64,000 bases of DNA, taken from contig NC_089422.1 of NCBI RefSeq assembly GCF_013426205.1, forward strand, positions 9,079,001 to 9,143,000. Direction: 5' to 3'. The DNA is from Metarhizium brunneum. Taxonomy: Eukaryota > Ascomycota > Sordariomycetes > Hypocreales > Clavicipitaceae. The notes beneath the pieces were generated by a model. It was given only the letters and a program-made list of their open reading frames with translations. It was not told the origin of the DNA and ran no database searches. Shown here one piece after another: positions 1-10,688 of this stretch. Each line of letters starts with the position of its first letter. The stretch's first letter is position 1. Made by a program: the position numbers and the translations under genes.

Positions 1-698
1 TCCCGCCGACCTTGTCGTGGTCCAAAAAGCTATACGTGTACCAGCCCTGGGTGGCGAGGGTGATGAAGGCAACCCCTAGATAGCCCAGCAATATGGCAAT
101 CAGCCACACCAGATGCACCCACGGCATGGCCTCGGTCCTCGCGGCAAGCACCTCGAACAGCGCAAACAGCGAGTTGAGCGCGTGCTGCGAGACATTGTGC
201 CACCCGTCAAAGGGCAGCTCGAACCAGGGCGCCTTGTACAGCACGGCCCAGTAGACGGCCGTCACGAGAAACGGCAGCGTGACAATGGACGTGTAGAAGA
301 GCGAGTGGAGGGCCTGCAGGGGCCGCGGGAACGAGGCGAGCAGCGGCCGCCCGCCGCGCACCATGTACGTGAGCGTGTGGACGGACGCGGCGGCAAAGTA
401 GAAGCCCAGGCCCCAGTAGGTGATGACGGTGAAGTAGGAGAAGGAGCGGCGCACGGTGAGGCAGCCGCCCAGCGAGGCGTGGGCGCACGTGTAGCCCATG
501 ATGAAGAAGAGCGTCGTGAAGATGTAGACGCTCTGCACGTGTGGGTTAGTCTTGCGCGAGAGGGCGCGGAGGGGAGGAGCGTACAATCAGGGCCCGGCAG
601 GCGAGGAGCATCCAGGGCGGGAGCAGCCATGATGTTGCGAAGCGGTTCGTGGGGTCGAAGGGCTGGGTGGCGAACGAGAAGACGTTTTTGAGGGCCAT
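1..698 (-). CDS. FAR-17a/AIG1-like multi-pass membrane protein (3' end cut by window)
   Basis: Seen: two exons (585-698 and 1-532) joined by a 52-bp intron with a GTACGC donor and an ACGTGCAG acceptor; the frame stays open to the window edge. The start MALKNVFSF is chosen because it leads straight into the conserved N-terminus; the in-frame extension upstream is unstructured. The product has several hydrophobic helices (VYIFTTLFFIMGYTCAH, SFYF-like segments, WLIAILLGYLGVAFITLA). Known: this pattern matches the FAR-17a/AIG1 family (UPF0641 in yeasts). Animal AIG1/ADTRP members hydrolyse fatty-acid esters of hydroxy fatty acids in membranes; the fungal members are uncharacterised. Inference: ER-type integral membrane protein. 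The C-terminus lies outside the window. Confidence 0.8.
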
Positions 699-1657
699 GG
701 CTCGCCGGCCTGGCGCTGCAGCGGTGCCGCGCGACGTGGTGATGGTGCGCAACGCGACGCGAGGTCGGTTGTTTGTGGTTTGGTCGTTTGAAGCAATTCC
801 CAGAATGTAGATGCACAGACTGACGGCTGTTGGGGGATTTTTTTTTTCTGGGAGCCCAATGTGAGGATATGGGGTCGTGACGTGGACCGGCACTTGTCAT
901 GGCGTCTTGGCGTGGACGTGAGGCTGAGCCGAGACACGGGTGGATCGTTGGGAATTTTCGTGGTTGTCTGCCGGGCATTCAGGGTCTTTGCTATACGTGG
1001 CGTCGTGATATTATTCCAAGGATTGGTGCTAGTGGTGAGCGAGGATGAAAACAGCACCATGCTGCGCTCGGAACTGAAGCCACAGAACGCCTCGCATGCT
1101 GCGCAAATGAGCGGGTTCCCTCTGCTGGTTGAGTATTCCCATGCCTGGACTCGGACGCTGGAGTTGCTCGTTGTACTAGTGTTGGCTGCCAAGGGACGCG
1201 AGACTCGGGCCCAAGTCGACGTGATTTCATTGTTTTCAATGTTGTTGGCCGCCACGATCGATGCTGATGTAGATGTTCTGGATTTGCAGCAGAGCTCCGA
1301 GTACCGGGTAGCCATTCGGGTATTTGCCCGCGCGCCCAATTTCCCCCTTTTTAGAAACGGATCCTTCAGCACATGTTCAAAGGTACCGAAATTACCATCT
1401 CTTTAGCGAAATACGCTTGCCGTCCGCAAAAACGGTCGACTTTACGCGGGACAAAATGCAGTCGCATTCAAAACCCATTTCCTCCACGGTCAGCGACGCG
1501 TGGCAGCCGTTTTCAACGTCGGTCCGCAAAAGGCGTGAGCTCAGACAAGTTGCCCGTTTGTCTGCGTCCTTCCTTGTCATGCTCCGCTAGGCGCTGGATT
1601 ATTCATTTCATGAGCCTCGCCTTTCTTTGACGAGCAGGAATCGCCGTTGCTGCGACT
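699..1657. other. Divergent intergenic region (about 1 kb), no gene seen
   Basis: This stretch separates two head-to-head genes, the FAR-17a-like gene and the NIPA transporter, and must hold both promoters. A T-run lies near 840-847. Open frames of up to 260 codons exist but none shows a domain, and they overlap each other on both strands. I see no RNA gene or repeat. Confidence 0.6.
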
Positions 1658-3055
1658 ATGAATAAGGATGTGTACGTCTCGCCCCTCCCGTCCGGCCTGC
1701 TCTGTTCCCAACTGATGATGCGTTTGCGAAGCTATATCTGCCTGATCCTGGCGACCTTTTCGGCTGCTGCCATTGGTACATGCCATCACGGACACTGCCC
1801 ATGAGAAATCTCACTGATGAGTTACTTGTAGGAACAAGCTTCGTCATCACAAGAAAGGTTTTATTTGCATCCCATGACCCAGGCAGAGTCCATCCCATGA
1901 ACCTCGGCTGACCTTGGCAATCCTCAGGGCTTGATGGATGCGCGCAAAAACCAGGGATTCAATGGCGACGGCTTTGAGTACCTGAGAAACCCGCTGTGGT
2001 GGCTGGGCATCTGCTCCTGTTCGTATCCCACCCGCAGAACCCTAGGTTTGACCTAATCTCACCGCGTGTGTATTTGTATAGTGGTCCTCGGCGAGATCTG
2101 CAACTTTGCCGCATATGCCTTTGCGCCTGCTATTCTTGTAACGCCGCTGGGAGCCCTGAGTGTCATCTTTGGCGCTGTCATGGGCTCGTTTCTGCTGAAT
2201 GAACAGCTTGGACCGGTTGGTCGATCCGGCATTGCCATCTGCCTTCTTGGCGCCGTGCTGGTCATCATTCACGCCCCCCCTGAACAGCCGGTTGAGACTA
2301 TAGATCAGATCCTCGACTATGCTTTGCAGCCTGGTATGTTGCGGCTCAAACTGGCTTACTTGTTATCGTTGACTAATGCGGCCCCTTTCCCCCCCTAGGC
2401 TTCTTGCTATATGCCTTGGCCGTACTTGGAACCGTCGTCTTTTTAATATACAAGGTTGCGCCGGTGTACGGCAAGAAGCACGCCTTAGTCTACCTCTCCG
2501 TATGCTCGCTCGTGGGCTCAATCTCCATCATGGGCATCAAGGCGCTGGGCATGGCTTTGAAGCTCACCTTTTCCGGCAACAACCAGTTCACCCACCCGTC
2601 TACGTACGCCTTCCTGCTCCTCTCGGCGGGGTGCATTGTCGTCCAGATGAACTACTTCAACAAGGCGCTGGCATCCTTCCCGGCCAACATGTATGTACCG
2701 CCCATCGCCCTCTTCTCTGCCAAGACACTGACGCGAGAAAATACAACTTTGCTTCAGAGTCAACCCTCTGTACTATGTGACGTTTACGACGGCCACGCTA
2801 TCAGCTTCCCTTATCCTCTACGGTGGTTTGAGCATCAAAAATGTCGTTACAAACCTGTCGCTACTGCTTGGCTTGCTGGTCACTTTTGTAGGCGTCATTA
2901 TACTTAACTTGTCTCAGAGAGATGCCGGCATTCGCAACTCGGTGACGCGCGGGAGCTTCGAGAGGATCCCGTTTCAGAGTCTTTCCAACGCAAGTAGCGC
3001 TTCGCTGGCCAACAACTACTACTATTCGCGGTACGATGACGAATCGCGCTTGTAA
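1658..3055 (+). CDS. NIPA-type magnesium transporter (DUF803 family)
   Basis: Seen: seven exons, 1658-1671, 1732-1775, 1832-1857, 1928-2018, 2082-2333, 2399-2690 and 2758-3055, giving 338 residues with all phases consistent. The 14-bp first exon gives MNKDV, and splicing it to YICLILATFSAAAIG restores the family N-terminus; reading through the first intron gives an unrelated stretch. Conserved blocks are GTSFVITRKGL, FEYLRNPLWWLG, GEICNFAAYAFAPAILVTPL and VTFTTATLSAS. About nine membrane helices are present, then a hydrophilic Ser-rich tail (residues ~290-338). Known: NIPA proteins carry Mg2+ in the plasma membrane or endosomes and resemble EamA/DMT carriers. Inference: magnesium or metal uptake. 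The function is inferred only from family membership. Confidence 0.9.
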
Positions 3056-3243
3056 ACCGGCACTGCTTGCCTGTCTTTGCTTATCGCACGGCCTGGTAGA
3101 TGACTAGAACTGCATATACTACAGATCATTTTTGAGAGTAAAATACAGCCCTACTTGTAAATTCCCGCGAAACTTTGATCACACCGCAACCCACGCAACC
3201 CACGCAACCAAGGCAACATCGTAGCTCAGCCGTGCTGCCGCCT

Positions 3244-4005
3244 TCAGGGCCAGCCGCCGTTCACCTCGACCACTTGCCCCGTGATGGCCGACGAGCCCTT
3301 GCCCAAGAGAAACATGACGGTGTCGGCAATCTCCTCCGGCTCAATCAGCGACCTCAGAGCTCCCCTGTACGCCGGCGCGACATCCTCAAGCACCATGCCC
3401 TGAATCATGGGGGTGTTGACGGCGCCCGGCGCAACGCAATTGACCCTGAGCCCGACCGACGCCCACGACTGCGCAAAGGAGCGAGTGAGCCCAAGGACCG
3501 CGTGCTTCGTAGCGACATATCCCGGCGTGTCGGGAATGCCCCTGACCGACGCCATGGAGCCCATGTTGACGATGCTGGCAAGAGCGTCGACGCGCGCGCC
3601 GGCACTCGCCTCGCGCGACGCCCTGACGAGCCGATACAGCTCGGTATTAACGTTCCACGTCCCCAGCACGTTGACGTCCCAGAGCTGGCGCAGGTACTCG
3701 TCGCCCGCCTCCGAGGCCTCGGTCGGGCGCAGGATGCCGGCGCAGTGCACCAGCCCGCCGAGCTGCACGCCCTCTTGCGCCCGTGCGGCGATCTTGTCAA
3801 ACACGGCGCGGACGTGCTTCCGCGAGGCGACGTCGACGCTTGCGTGGTTCGTCTGCCGGCCGGCGAGCCCTGCGTGTGCCGGGATGTCGCTGGCCACGTC
3901 GACGACGTGCACCTGCGCCGAGAGCTCGAGCAGCTTCCTGACTGTGCTTTTGCCGATCCCCGAGGCGCCCCCTGTGACGATGAATGCTTTCCCGAGGAGA
4001 CTCAT
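3244..4005 (-). CDS. Short-chain dehydrogenase/reductase (SDR), classical type
   Basis: Seen: single-exon, 253-residue protein. The Rossmann nucleotide motif TGGASGIG is at residues ~11-18, followed by an aspartate-containing VVDVA after beta-2, which suggests NAD(H) rather than NADP(H). HCAG stands where NNAG is usual. The catalytic Ser lies in IVNMGSMAS and the YVATK (YxxxK) pair about 12 residues later; a typical GAVNTPM segment and C-terminal GQVVEVNGGWP follow. Length is normal for the family. Known: classical SDRs oxidise secondary alcohols or reduce ketones. The substrate cannot be told. It is convergent with the NIPA gene, with under 200 bp between the stops, and its promoter opens into a 3-kb gene-free stretch. 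Confidence 0.9.
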   Translation of the reverse strand: MSLLGKAFIVTGGASGIGKSTVRKLLELSAQVHVVDVASDIPAHAGLAGRQTNHASVDVASRKHVRAVFDKIAARAQEGVQLGGLVHCAGILRPTEASEAGDEYLRQLWDVNVLGTWNVNTELYRLVRASREASAGARVDALASIVNMGSMASVRGIPDTPGYVATKHAVLGLTRSFAQSWASVGLRVNCVAPGAVNTPMIQGMVLEDVAPAYRGALRSLIEPEEIADTVMFLLGKGSSAITGQVVEVNGGWP

Positions 4006-7000
4006 GATGACTTGGGTTGACTTGTTTGGTGTGGAAGGTGGTGTAGGCGAGACGATGCGGGGGAGGCGTCAATATTACGACCTCGTTGACGCCCGCTTAC
4101 CTATTCTCTTGCCAGGGAGGGCGGAGGGAGACGGCAGGGGCTATATGTAATTCTGTGTTGTCAATTGCTCTCGGCGCTCGGTAGGACCGAGTTTGTGCGG
4201 ACCATGTGCCGAGACATGCGTGCCGTTTGCCAACTCGACGAGTTGGAAGTTGAAGCTTGAGATTTGTAGCTGACCCTAACCCTGGCTTCCGTTTTTGTGT
4301 GCCCCGTGTATTCTGCGGGGATGTTTTTTTTGTACGGTTTTAATTGGGATGCATTGCGTCGCGGCTTTTAGGTACACCTGCTTAATTGAATGTTGTCAAT
4401 TTATTACTTGTTCAAATTTTATATTATATTGTACTAGATGGATTTATGACCAGTGCGACCATACTTGGACAAGTTGAACACCTGCCTCCAAGATGCAGAG
4501 CCTTTGAACTAATAGCTTTGAATTTTTGCTGGGAGAAGGTGGGGAATCAATTGACCTCATATTACCCAGTACATCCTCATGTAGGATTTGTTGGCTTTGA
4601 GTCCGGGGTTATACCGCATTTCGTGCCTTGAAGAGCAGCTTTCTGAGCCGCGCCCACTCCAACCCGTGAACTGCGAGCCAACCGTGAGAAAGCCGCAGGT
4701 GATACACCCAACAGAAGGTATCAGTGACAGTGAGGGACTAGGAGAATACCATTTCGGTCTTGAATATTACACGATTGTCGCTCGTCTCGGGCGGGAGAGG
4801 AGGCAAGTCCCTTGTTGGCGCACAAAAACATGATGTAGTCGGAGGCAACGTTACAGAGTACGGTGCAGTGATCAACTCTATTTATTGGCTATACGAATAT
4901 CTGGGCTCTATCACCCCTGACAAGGTTTGCCACGTCGTCATGCCGTCTACTACACACGGACTTACCACCTATGGCCGGTGAGTGAAAATGTGTGGTCCGG
5001 CATTGTCATGACTGAACCATTGCATTCAGCTTGCCGCGAGTCGGCCGCTCGGTTTTGAGAACCGAAGGGTTCAATGTTACGTCCCGCACAGCCTTCTTAT
5101 TAGCTTCCTGCGGGAGTCTCACACTTGGACCAGCGATAGCCACCACAAAGGAATCAGCATAAGCCACTACAAATTCGGCGGGCGGCCAATTATGGGCGCA
5201 GCCTTATTCTAAACCAAGAAATAAAAGTATATCCAGATGATGGCGACGACTACACACCAAGACTTGATGGAGTTTGTAGTTGTCCAGTTCCGCAGCTGTC
5301 TCAACGTAGCCACAAGACAGTCGCTTTGGTGTATTTTGCTCCGCGCCCAGCCAGATTTCAGGAGCACCAATCCTAAAAAAGAGAGCGGTTTCGGTCATTA
5401 CCAGCCCCGTCATGAGGACAGTCTTTAGTAGTTGTTGGATTTATGTGAGCACTCCAGTTCCCGTTCCGTCTTTTGACAATCGACGAGACCTCAGGGTTAC
5501 AGCTATTGTTCAATTGTCTCAACCGGGCACTTGCCGTCACTGCACTGTCTCAAAAGAGGACAACGCAATCGAGTCGGAGCCTTTCAGCTCAGCCACAGAG
5601 TCTCAACAGCCCGTGTCAAGTGTGATGGAACTGCATGATGCGCGGGCCAATAGAAGATTTGCTGTCATCTCCCGAGCGATCCCATCAAAACTAGTGGACG
5701 GCATTCAAAGGTCAAAACTGGGGGCTGTCTTTCAGATTGAGGAGACCACAATGAAGCAAGAAGGTCAAAAGTCGATTTGCCAAATGATGCACTTGGACGA
5801 TAAGCTTTTCCCAGCTGCAACGGAAATAGGAGATAAAACCAAGCTCCGTTGTGAGACCGAGACATCCGTTTTTTCAATGGCGCCGAAATGTGGTTTTGCT
5901 TGTGAGTAGGTACTCTGCACCGTTATTAGTCAAAGAATTGACAGGAACGCAGTAGTTACTGTGGTGTCTGATATATGACATCCAGCAGCACCACCGCTCA
6001 GGATCACCGTCGTTACCTTCCTAGAATAGACTGACGTGTCTGCTGGGTTGCCGCTGGAGAAAAGTTACTATTACTATCATACTAACGCTTTTTGGGAACT
6101 CGGGAAACAGAGTTACGCCTTGTCCCTTTTCATCTCAGCCTAGTCGATCGATCATCTCTCAACCCATGAGTCATGACAAACGCATGCGATCCAACCTTTG
6201 CGGTGGCATTATCGCGTCCTAAAAACAGACTGAAGCTTCACGAATGACCTCATGATTAGTTCTTTTCCTAGCAAGGATTCGGTAACGACTGTGCCGCCGA
6301 TCCGCACATGGTTGTCACGCTGTACATGGGTGTATGGAGGTGGAACACTAAATCTTAGGTCAGGTGCGACATTCTCATCACTCAAAGTAACCGGTAACTG
6401 GTCAGCATACATATGACATTTGAAACTGGACAGTATGCATTTGAAAGTTGATATTTGAAACTTGACAGTATAATAGAATGTTAGCAGCTTCCATGCCAAC
6501 AGCGGCTTCAGCATATCCCTGGCACATGCCACTAATTCACTCCATAAGCGTTCGCCTAAAGTAGCCAGAAATATATGCTGATTCTGCCAGCCGTAGCCCA
6601 CCCGGACCCGAGGTCTGCTTATGCTGGACCTGAGATTTACCCCAGGATGGTGCACATCAAGTCCGTCGCACGGCCACGCCCCTCGTTTGGGCCACAAAGG
6701 TACACTCGAAAAAAAGGGACCGTCGGATTCCGTAGCGTCGTTGGATTGCCTACTGTATTCCATTACGAACTATTTTCCTCGGAAGTGCACTCGTCCTGGC
6801 CACGAATTCATCTCCTACCTATGTAGCTGGCCCAGGTTTGCAATCATCAAGCGAACAAGGCCTCTTCCTCCTGGCGACACTTGTCAATCCGCCACGAGGT
6901 AACATAATGCCTTGTCCAGACGGGACGATTGAGAAAAGAGACTACTATTGACACATTGTTTCAGACTACTGGCAATCAACCCAGAGTAAATGAGTAAGCC

Positions 7001-7095
7001 CGCGGAAGCTAGCGCCGATCATGCCTTACATGGAGACGGGTCGCTGGCTGATGAATGTAAACACCAAATCTGACCAAGCTAGACTTGAGAAAATG
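4006..7095. other. Gene-poor stretch (3.1 kb) with no supported gene
   Basis: Base composition is lower in GC than the neighbouring genes, especially 4330-4480. The longest frames (5412-5909 plus strand, 6209-6763 minus strand) show no recognisable domain, signal peptide or codon pattern. Around 6418-6477 an imperfect repeat of the type TTTGAAA-CTTGACAGTAT occurs three times. A fragment at 4836-4981 (reading TEYGAVINSIYWLYEYLG) looks protein-like but I cannot place it. This is probably decayed sequence plus the promoters of the flanking genes. Confidence 0.5.
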
Positions 7096-7103
7096 TATAA
7101 AAA
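7096..7103 (+). promoter_or_regulatory. TATA box of the secreted-protein gene
   Basis: A canonical TATAAAAA lies about 100 bp upstream of the ATG at 7206, followed by a CA-rich leader (CAACACAACCCC, CCAACAATC) typical of highly expressed fungal genes. The start context CAACAATGAAG is also strong. This suggests a regulated, strongly expressed transcript. Confidence 0.6.
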
Positions 7104-7205
7104 GCGAGGTCCTGAACCCCGTTGGTCCTGATATTCCGATTCAATCAGCAACTAACACAACCCCATCCAACAATCTTCAGAACCAACCCTCACCAAGAAG
7201 CAACA

Positions 7206-7925
7206 ATGAAGTACTCCTTGGCCACACTGGCAGTCCTCGCCCCCCAGCTTGGCCTAGCTCTCGTCGGCAACGGCTGGTCCTTCTCGGGAAAGCCTGCCGG
7301 GGGCCTCAAAGACGTCACGTTTCCGTTCAACATGGCCGGCGCTGCTCACACCTCCGGCTACTACTTTGCCCAACAGTTCAAGTTTAACGGCATCCCAGAC
7401 GTGGGATACTGCGGCATCCAAAATCGCCCCAACAAGAACGGCAAGAGCATCGTCCACGGCGTCTTCTCCTCGTTCCAAAAAGGCACAACGACCTCGGACC
7501 CCAACTGCCACACCGGCGCCGATGGCGGGCCCGGCGTCAGCTGTGCGGTAGACTTTGAAGGCGACTACAGCGCGACATACAATATTGTCGTGGAGAATGA
7601 GAGCGGAACGAAGTGGAAGGGAACGGCCGTCAACGCCGCCACGGGCAAGTCCGTCCACATTGGAAGCTGGACACTGCCTTCTGGCGCGAGAGGCATCGAG
7701 AGCAGCCAGGTTGGCTTCGTCGAGTACTACCCCTGGAACTCGGGCACCCACAAGTGCTCTGACCTTCCTAAGACGTCCGTCACCATGTATAAGCCTACTT
7801 CCAAGACGGCTGGTGCGGGGGCCGGAGCTATTGGAAAGCCATACGAGTACGGTGACTGCGTGGGAAAGGTCAACTTTTCGACTGTCGGTGTCCCTGATGG
7901 ATGGAAAATCACTGTCGGCTTTTAG
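7206..7925 (+). CDS. Small secreted protein, DUF3472-like
   Basis: Seen: intronless, 239 residues, starting at the ATG of MKYSLATLAVLAPQLGLALV; the first ~19 residues form a signal peptide with likely cleavage after the LGLA stretch. The mature protein is rich in Gly, aromatic residues and Cys (GYCGIQNRP, NCHTGADGGPG, CAVDF, KCSDL, YGDCVGK), so disulphides are likely. Inference: the pattern YYFAQQFKF ... GIQNR ... GVFSSF resembles the uncharacterised DUF3472 fold, but I hold this loosely. It lies beside the regulator/transporter block and ends 247 bp from the convergent Zn2Cys6 gene. The strong TATA box and leader suggest high expression, perhaps on a host or substrate. No enzymatic function can be assigned. 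Confidence 0.8.
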   Translation: MKYSLATLAVLAPQLGLALVGNGWSFSGKPAGGLKDVTFPFNMAGAAHTSGYYFAQQFKFNGIPDVGYCGIQNRPNKNGKSIVHGVFSSFQKGTTTSDPNCHTGADGGPGVSCAVDFEGDYSATYNIVVENESGTKWKGTAVNAATGKSVHIGSWTLPSGARGIESSQVGFVEYYPWNSGTHKCSDLPKTSVTMYKPTSKTAGAGAGAIGKPYEYGDCVGKVNFSTVGVPDGWKITVGF

Positions 7926-8171
7926 TTTGGACGAAGTTCGGAATTCGGTCCACAGTGTACGGGCCATCATTCATACTTGATGCTATTGACAAGTCTAGAA
8001 CACTTTCGTAATGAATAGGCCTACCGTACCGATCCCTGGATCGAATCCCCCCCGCGGAAAAAGGAGTGAAGACGGCGGATGTTTTAGTTTCCACTGTAGA
8101 CTTTCTAGGGGGCTTTAGCCAGGACCAAGTGTCCAAAGCTCGGGTTGCAGTAGCATATGCCTCCATAGTAT

Positions 8172-10379
8172 CTACACGGTATCAGACCACGGCATAAACA
8201 TGTCCAGCTGTTGCCAATCAATATAATCAGCATCAAGCCATTGGCCAGGCGCAAAGTTGCCAAGCAAGTTGTTCAAATCAACTCCGTCCATGCTGAGCCC
8301 CCCTCCGCCGTGCCTCTCGGGCTGTTGGCGAACCTGCGCGCCTGATGAGCTCGCATCATCCACGGGCACAAGTCCTGCGCTTGACGTCTGCACTCCAGCC
8401 TCGACATTACCACCCTGCGACTGCGATGGCGAGGTCGAGTTTGTAACCTTTGTTCTGCACCGAGTAAGTGAGCCGAATGCCCTTCGAATTCGAGCACCAT
8501 CATCACAAGGGCGCAACTTACAGCAGGTGGCCTAGAATACTTGCGGACCGGGCACAGATTTGGCTCTGCGTCCCAAACGACTCCAAACACTGTAAACAAT
8601 TCCCAAGTGCCTGCATCACCTCTGCGCTCGGCGAGCCGCGCTTGTCCGCAGACACCAGCAGGACCAGCACGACAGCCGCGTGGAAGGCGTGGAACGCGCC
8701 CCGGCCGCGGATATACCACCTGTGAGGCTTGAAGGCAGGCAAACGGGCAAAGTCGGCATGCAGGGCAAGGACCTGCCGTGCGCTGTCCCAGCAGCACTCC
8801 TTCGACCAGGCGTCGTCGTCGGCACTCGGGGCAGGGCGCCTAAACACCCTGCAGTGCAGGAGGACGATCAAGTGGTGCGAGAAGCTGAGCAGCAGGTTTC
8901 TGAAGACGTCCGATGCGCCAGACGCGTTGTCGCGGATTTGCGTCAGCCGGTCTTGCTCGAGGCGGAGGGCGGCGTCGAGCCTCCGCAGCAGCGTAGGGTC
9001 CGCCTGCTGCTTCGCCGGGGACAGACTGCAGATTTCGGAGGATAGTTGGAACAGGCGGTATTTGCGGATGAAGTAGCCGACGGGGGTGAGGCCGGCTTGC
9101 CCAGGGGGCGGGTGTGCTCCGTCGGGTAAGTCCTGGTCCAGCGCTTCCGCTGGCAACTGGATAGAGAAGGACTTTGCCGTGTGGAGGATGTCGAAGCCTG
9201 CCATGGACATGTTTTGGTTGCAGAGGAGCATCATGAGAGCGAGCCAGGACCGCCGGCGCTCCTCACAGGACACGGTGTCGAGGGAAAAGGCAGAAGGGTC
9301 GACGTGGCAGCCAACAGAGAGCGCGAGGTGGTATGCGAGCCCGAGCAGTGTCCAGGTCTGCCCGCGGCTGTGGTGGATTCCGTAGATGATCAGGAGGAGA
9401 GTTTGGAGAGTGGTCAAGTTGTGACGCCATAGGTAGTGGTCCATGTCTAGGCACTTTATTGCAGCCGAGTAGTATCTTTCCGAGAGCTGCGTCACGCGGC
9501 CCAGGACGGTGTCCTTGCGGCTCAGCGAAGGCAGCAGCGGGCTGTCCATGTCGACGGCCAAGACGGCTGTTCCGAGCACCGCAAAGAGAAGGGCTAGCCA
9601 TTCCATCGGAGCACCTTCGGCATCGGAGGTGAATCGATGGTACCTCTTGGAGAACCTGGGCGCGTGGATGATGGGGAATATCTGATTCGAGGCCACGTTA
9701 GCACTGGGCAGGTCTGCGTCAGGTTGCAAGTGTACCGTACGGGGCCGACGGCCTGGAAGTAGACGTCTTTAAGACGGTGGCAGAATTCCGGCGGAGGAAG
9801 CATGGCCAAGATGGCAGACTGGCTCTCAGCATTGCGGCGGGAGAAGGGATACGGCGCGCCCGGCGTGTCAGTGACGGTATTTCCCTGATCCGGCAACGAG
9901 ACATCGGGCGACGCGCCTTGAATTATATTCCAAGTAGACGCGACGGGAAGAAAGCGGACATGGCCCGAACTCGACGTTATCAGGGTGCCGGTTTGGTCCG
10001 AGTTGCAAGGGCCGGGGCAAGGCTCCTTTAAGCCGGAGGCCACGGGTGCCATGTCCGCATCCCCCGTCGAGAGGGACGCCGTGCCGGCCGCCGACCCGGG
10101 CGTCGGTTGAAGGCGGACAATCCTTTCCAGAGCCTCAACCCTGGATGCTAGGGAATTGTCGTCCACCGCGTGACTGCTTTCCGGTGGACGCGCAGCGTGT
10201 GCTGGTGCAGATTGGAGTGGTGAATGTCCTGACCCGACGCTATAAATACAGTGCCCCAGAGGAACACGCCTGTGGATGCATGTCGCGCAGGGCGGTCCGT
10301 CTCGTGTGCAGCGAATCTTTCGCTCCCTGCACGCCTCGCAGGAGACAGGAGTGCGCTTCTTTCTTTGCTGCCTCGGCAT
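8172..10379 (-). CDS. Zn2Cys6 transcription factor with fungal-specific TF domain
   Basis: Seen: three exons (9741-10379, 8522-9681, 8172-8454), 693 residues, phases consistent. The binuclear cluster at residues ~14-44 reads CEACRERKIRC then CATC and a final C after nine residues; basic residues precede it (MPRQQRKKRTPVS). A short heptad-like linker (SLASRVEALERIVRL) follows. The middle region (~215-500) carries the fungal TF domain signature (TLLGLAYHLALSVGCHVDPS, EERRRSWLALMMLLCNQNMSMA). The last exon adds a Ser/Gln-rich stretch and an acidic-aromatic end (WLDADYIDWQQLDMF), a plausible activation domain. Known: such proteins bind CGG-type DNA motifs. It is divergent from the MFS gene across a 309-bp promoter, which suggests it controls that gene and perhaps the Tm-1 pair beyond. 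Confidence 0.9.
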
Positions 10380-10688
10380 CGCGGCGGTGCAAGGCTGGCA
10401 GTAGGTGCTGGGAGTGATGGGTCGTGTGTGGTTGTGACGGACGAAGCGTCACTCGGATGCGCGGAGAAGGCGGCGTTGTGCGACCCGCGAACACCGCCCC
10501 ATCGCCCCACACCTCCTCCGTCTCCGCCTTTCCCGCCGGCACCGGGCGCGGCAAAACACCAAACGGCCGAGTGGGACATGCACGAGCCGGGTGTATAAGA
10601 TGGATATAATACCCGGCAATCTCTTCTCTTTTGGACGCCTTTTTTTCTTGGAGCGTCATGAATTAAAACGCAATATTCTATTGCCAAG
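10380..10688. promoter_or_regulatory. Shared divergent promoter, Zn2Cys6 regulator and MFS transporter
   Basis: A 309-bp region between two head-to-head starts. GC-rich in its first half (CGG/CCG triplets near 10394-10398, 10484-10492 and 10530-10545, possible Zn2Cys6 half-sites) and pyrimidine-rich close to the MFS start (TTTTTTTCTTGG at 10640-10651). I infer that one cluster-specific regulator binds here; no site is proven. Confidence 0.5.

Noticed and set aside
3175..4020. Plus-strand open frame of 281 codons
   Set aside because: Antisense of the SDR gene, which has all its motifs intact.
5412..5909. 165-codon plus-strand frame
   Set aside because: No domain, no codon bias, no splice or promoter support; stands alone in a decayed region.
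6209..6763. 184-codon minus-strand frame
   Set aside because: Composition is not protein-like and part of it overlaps a simple repeat.
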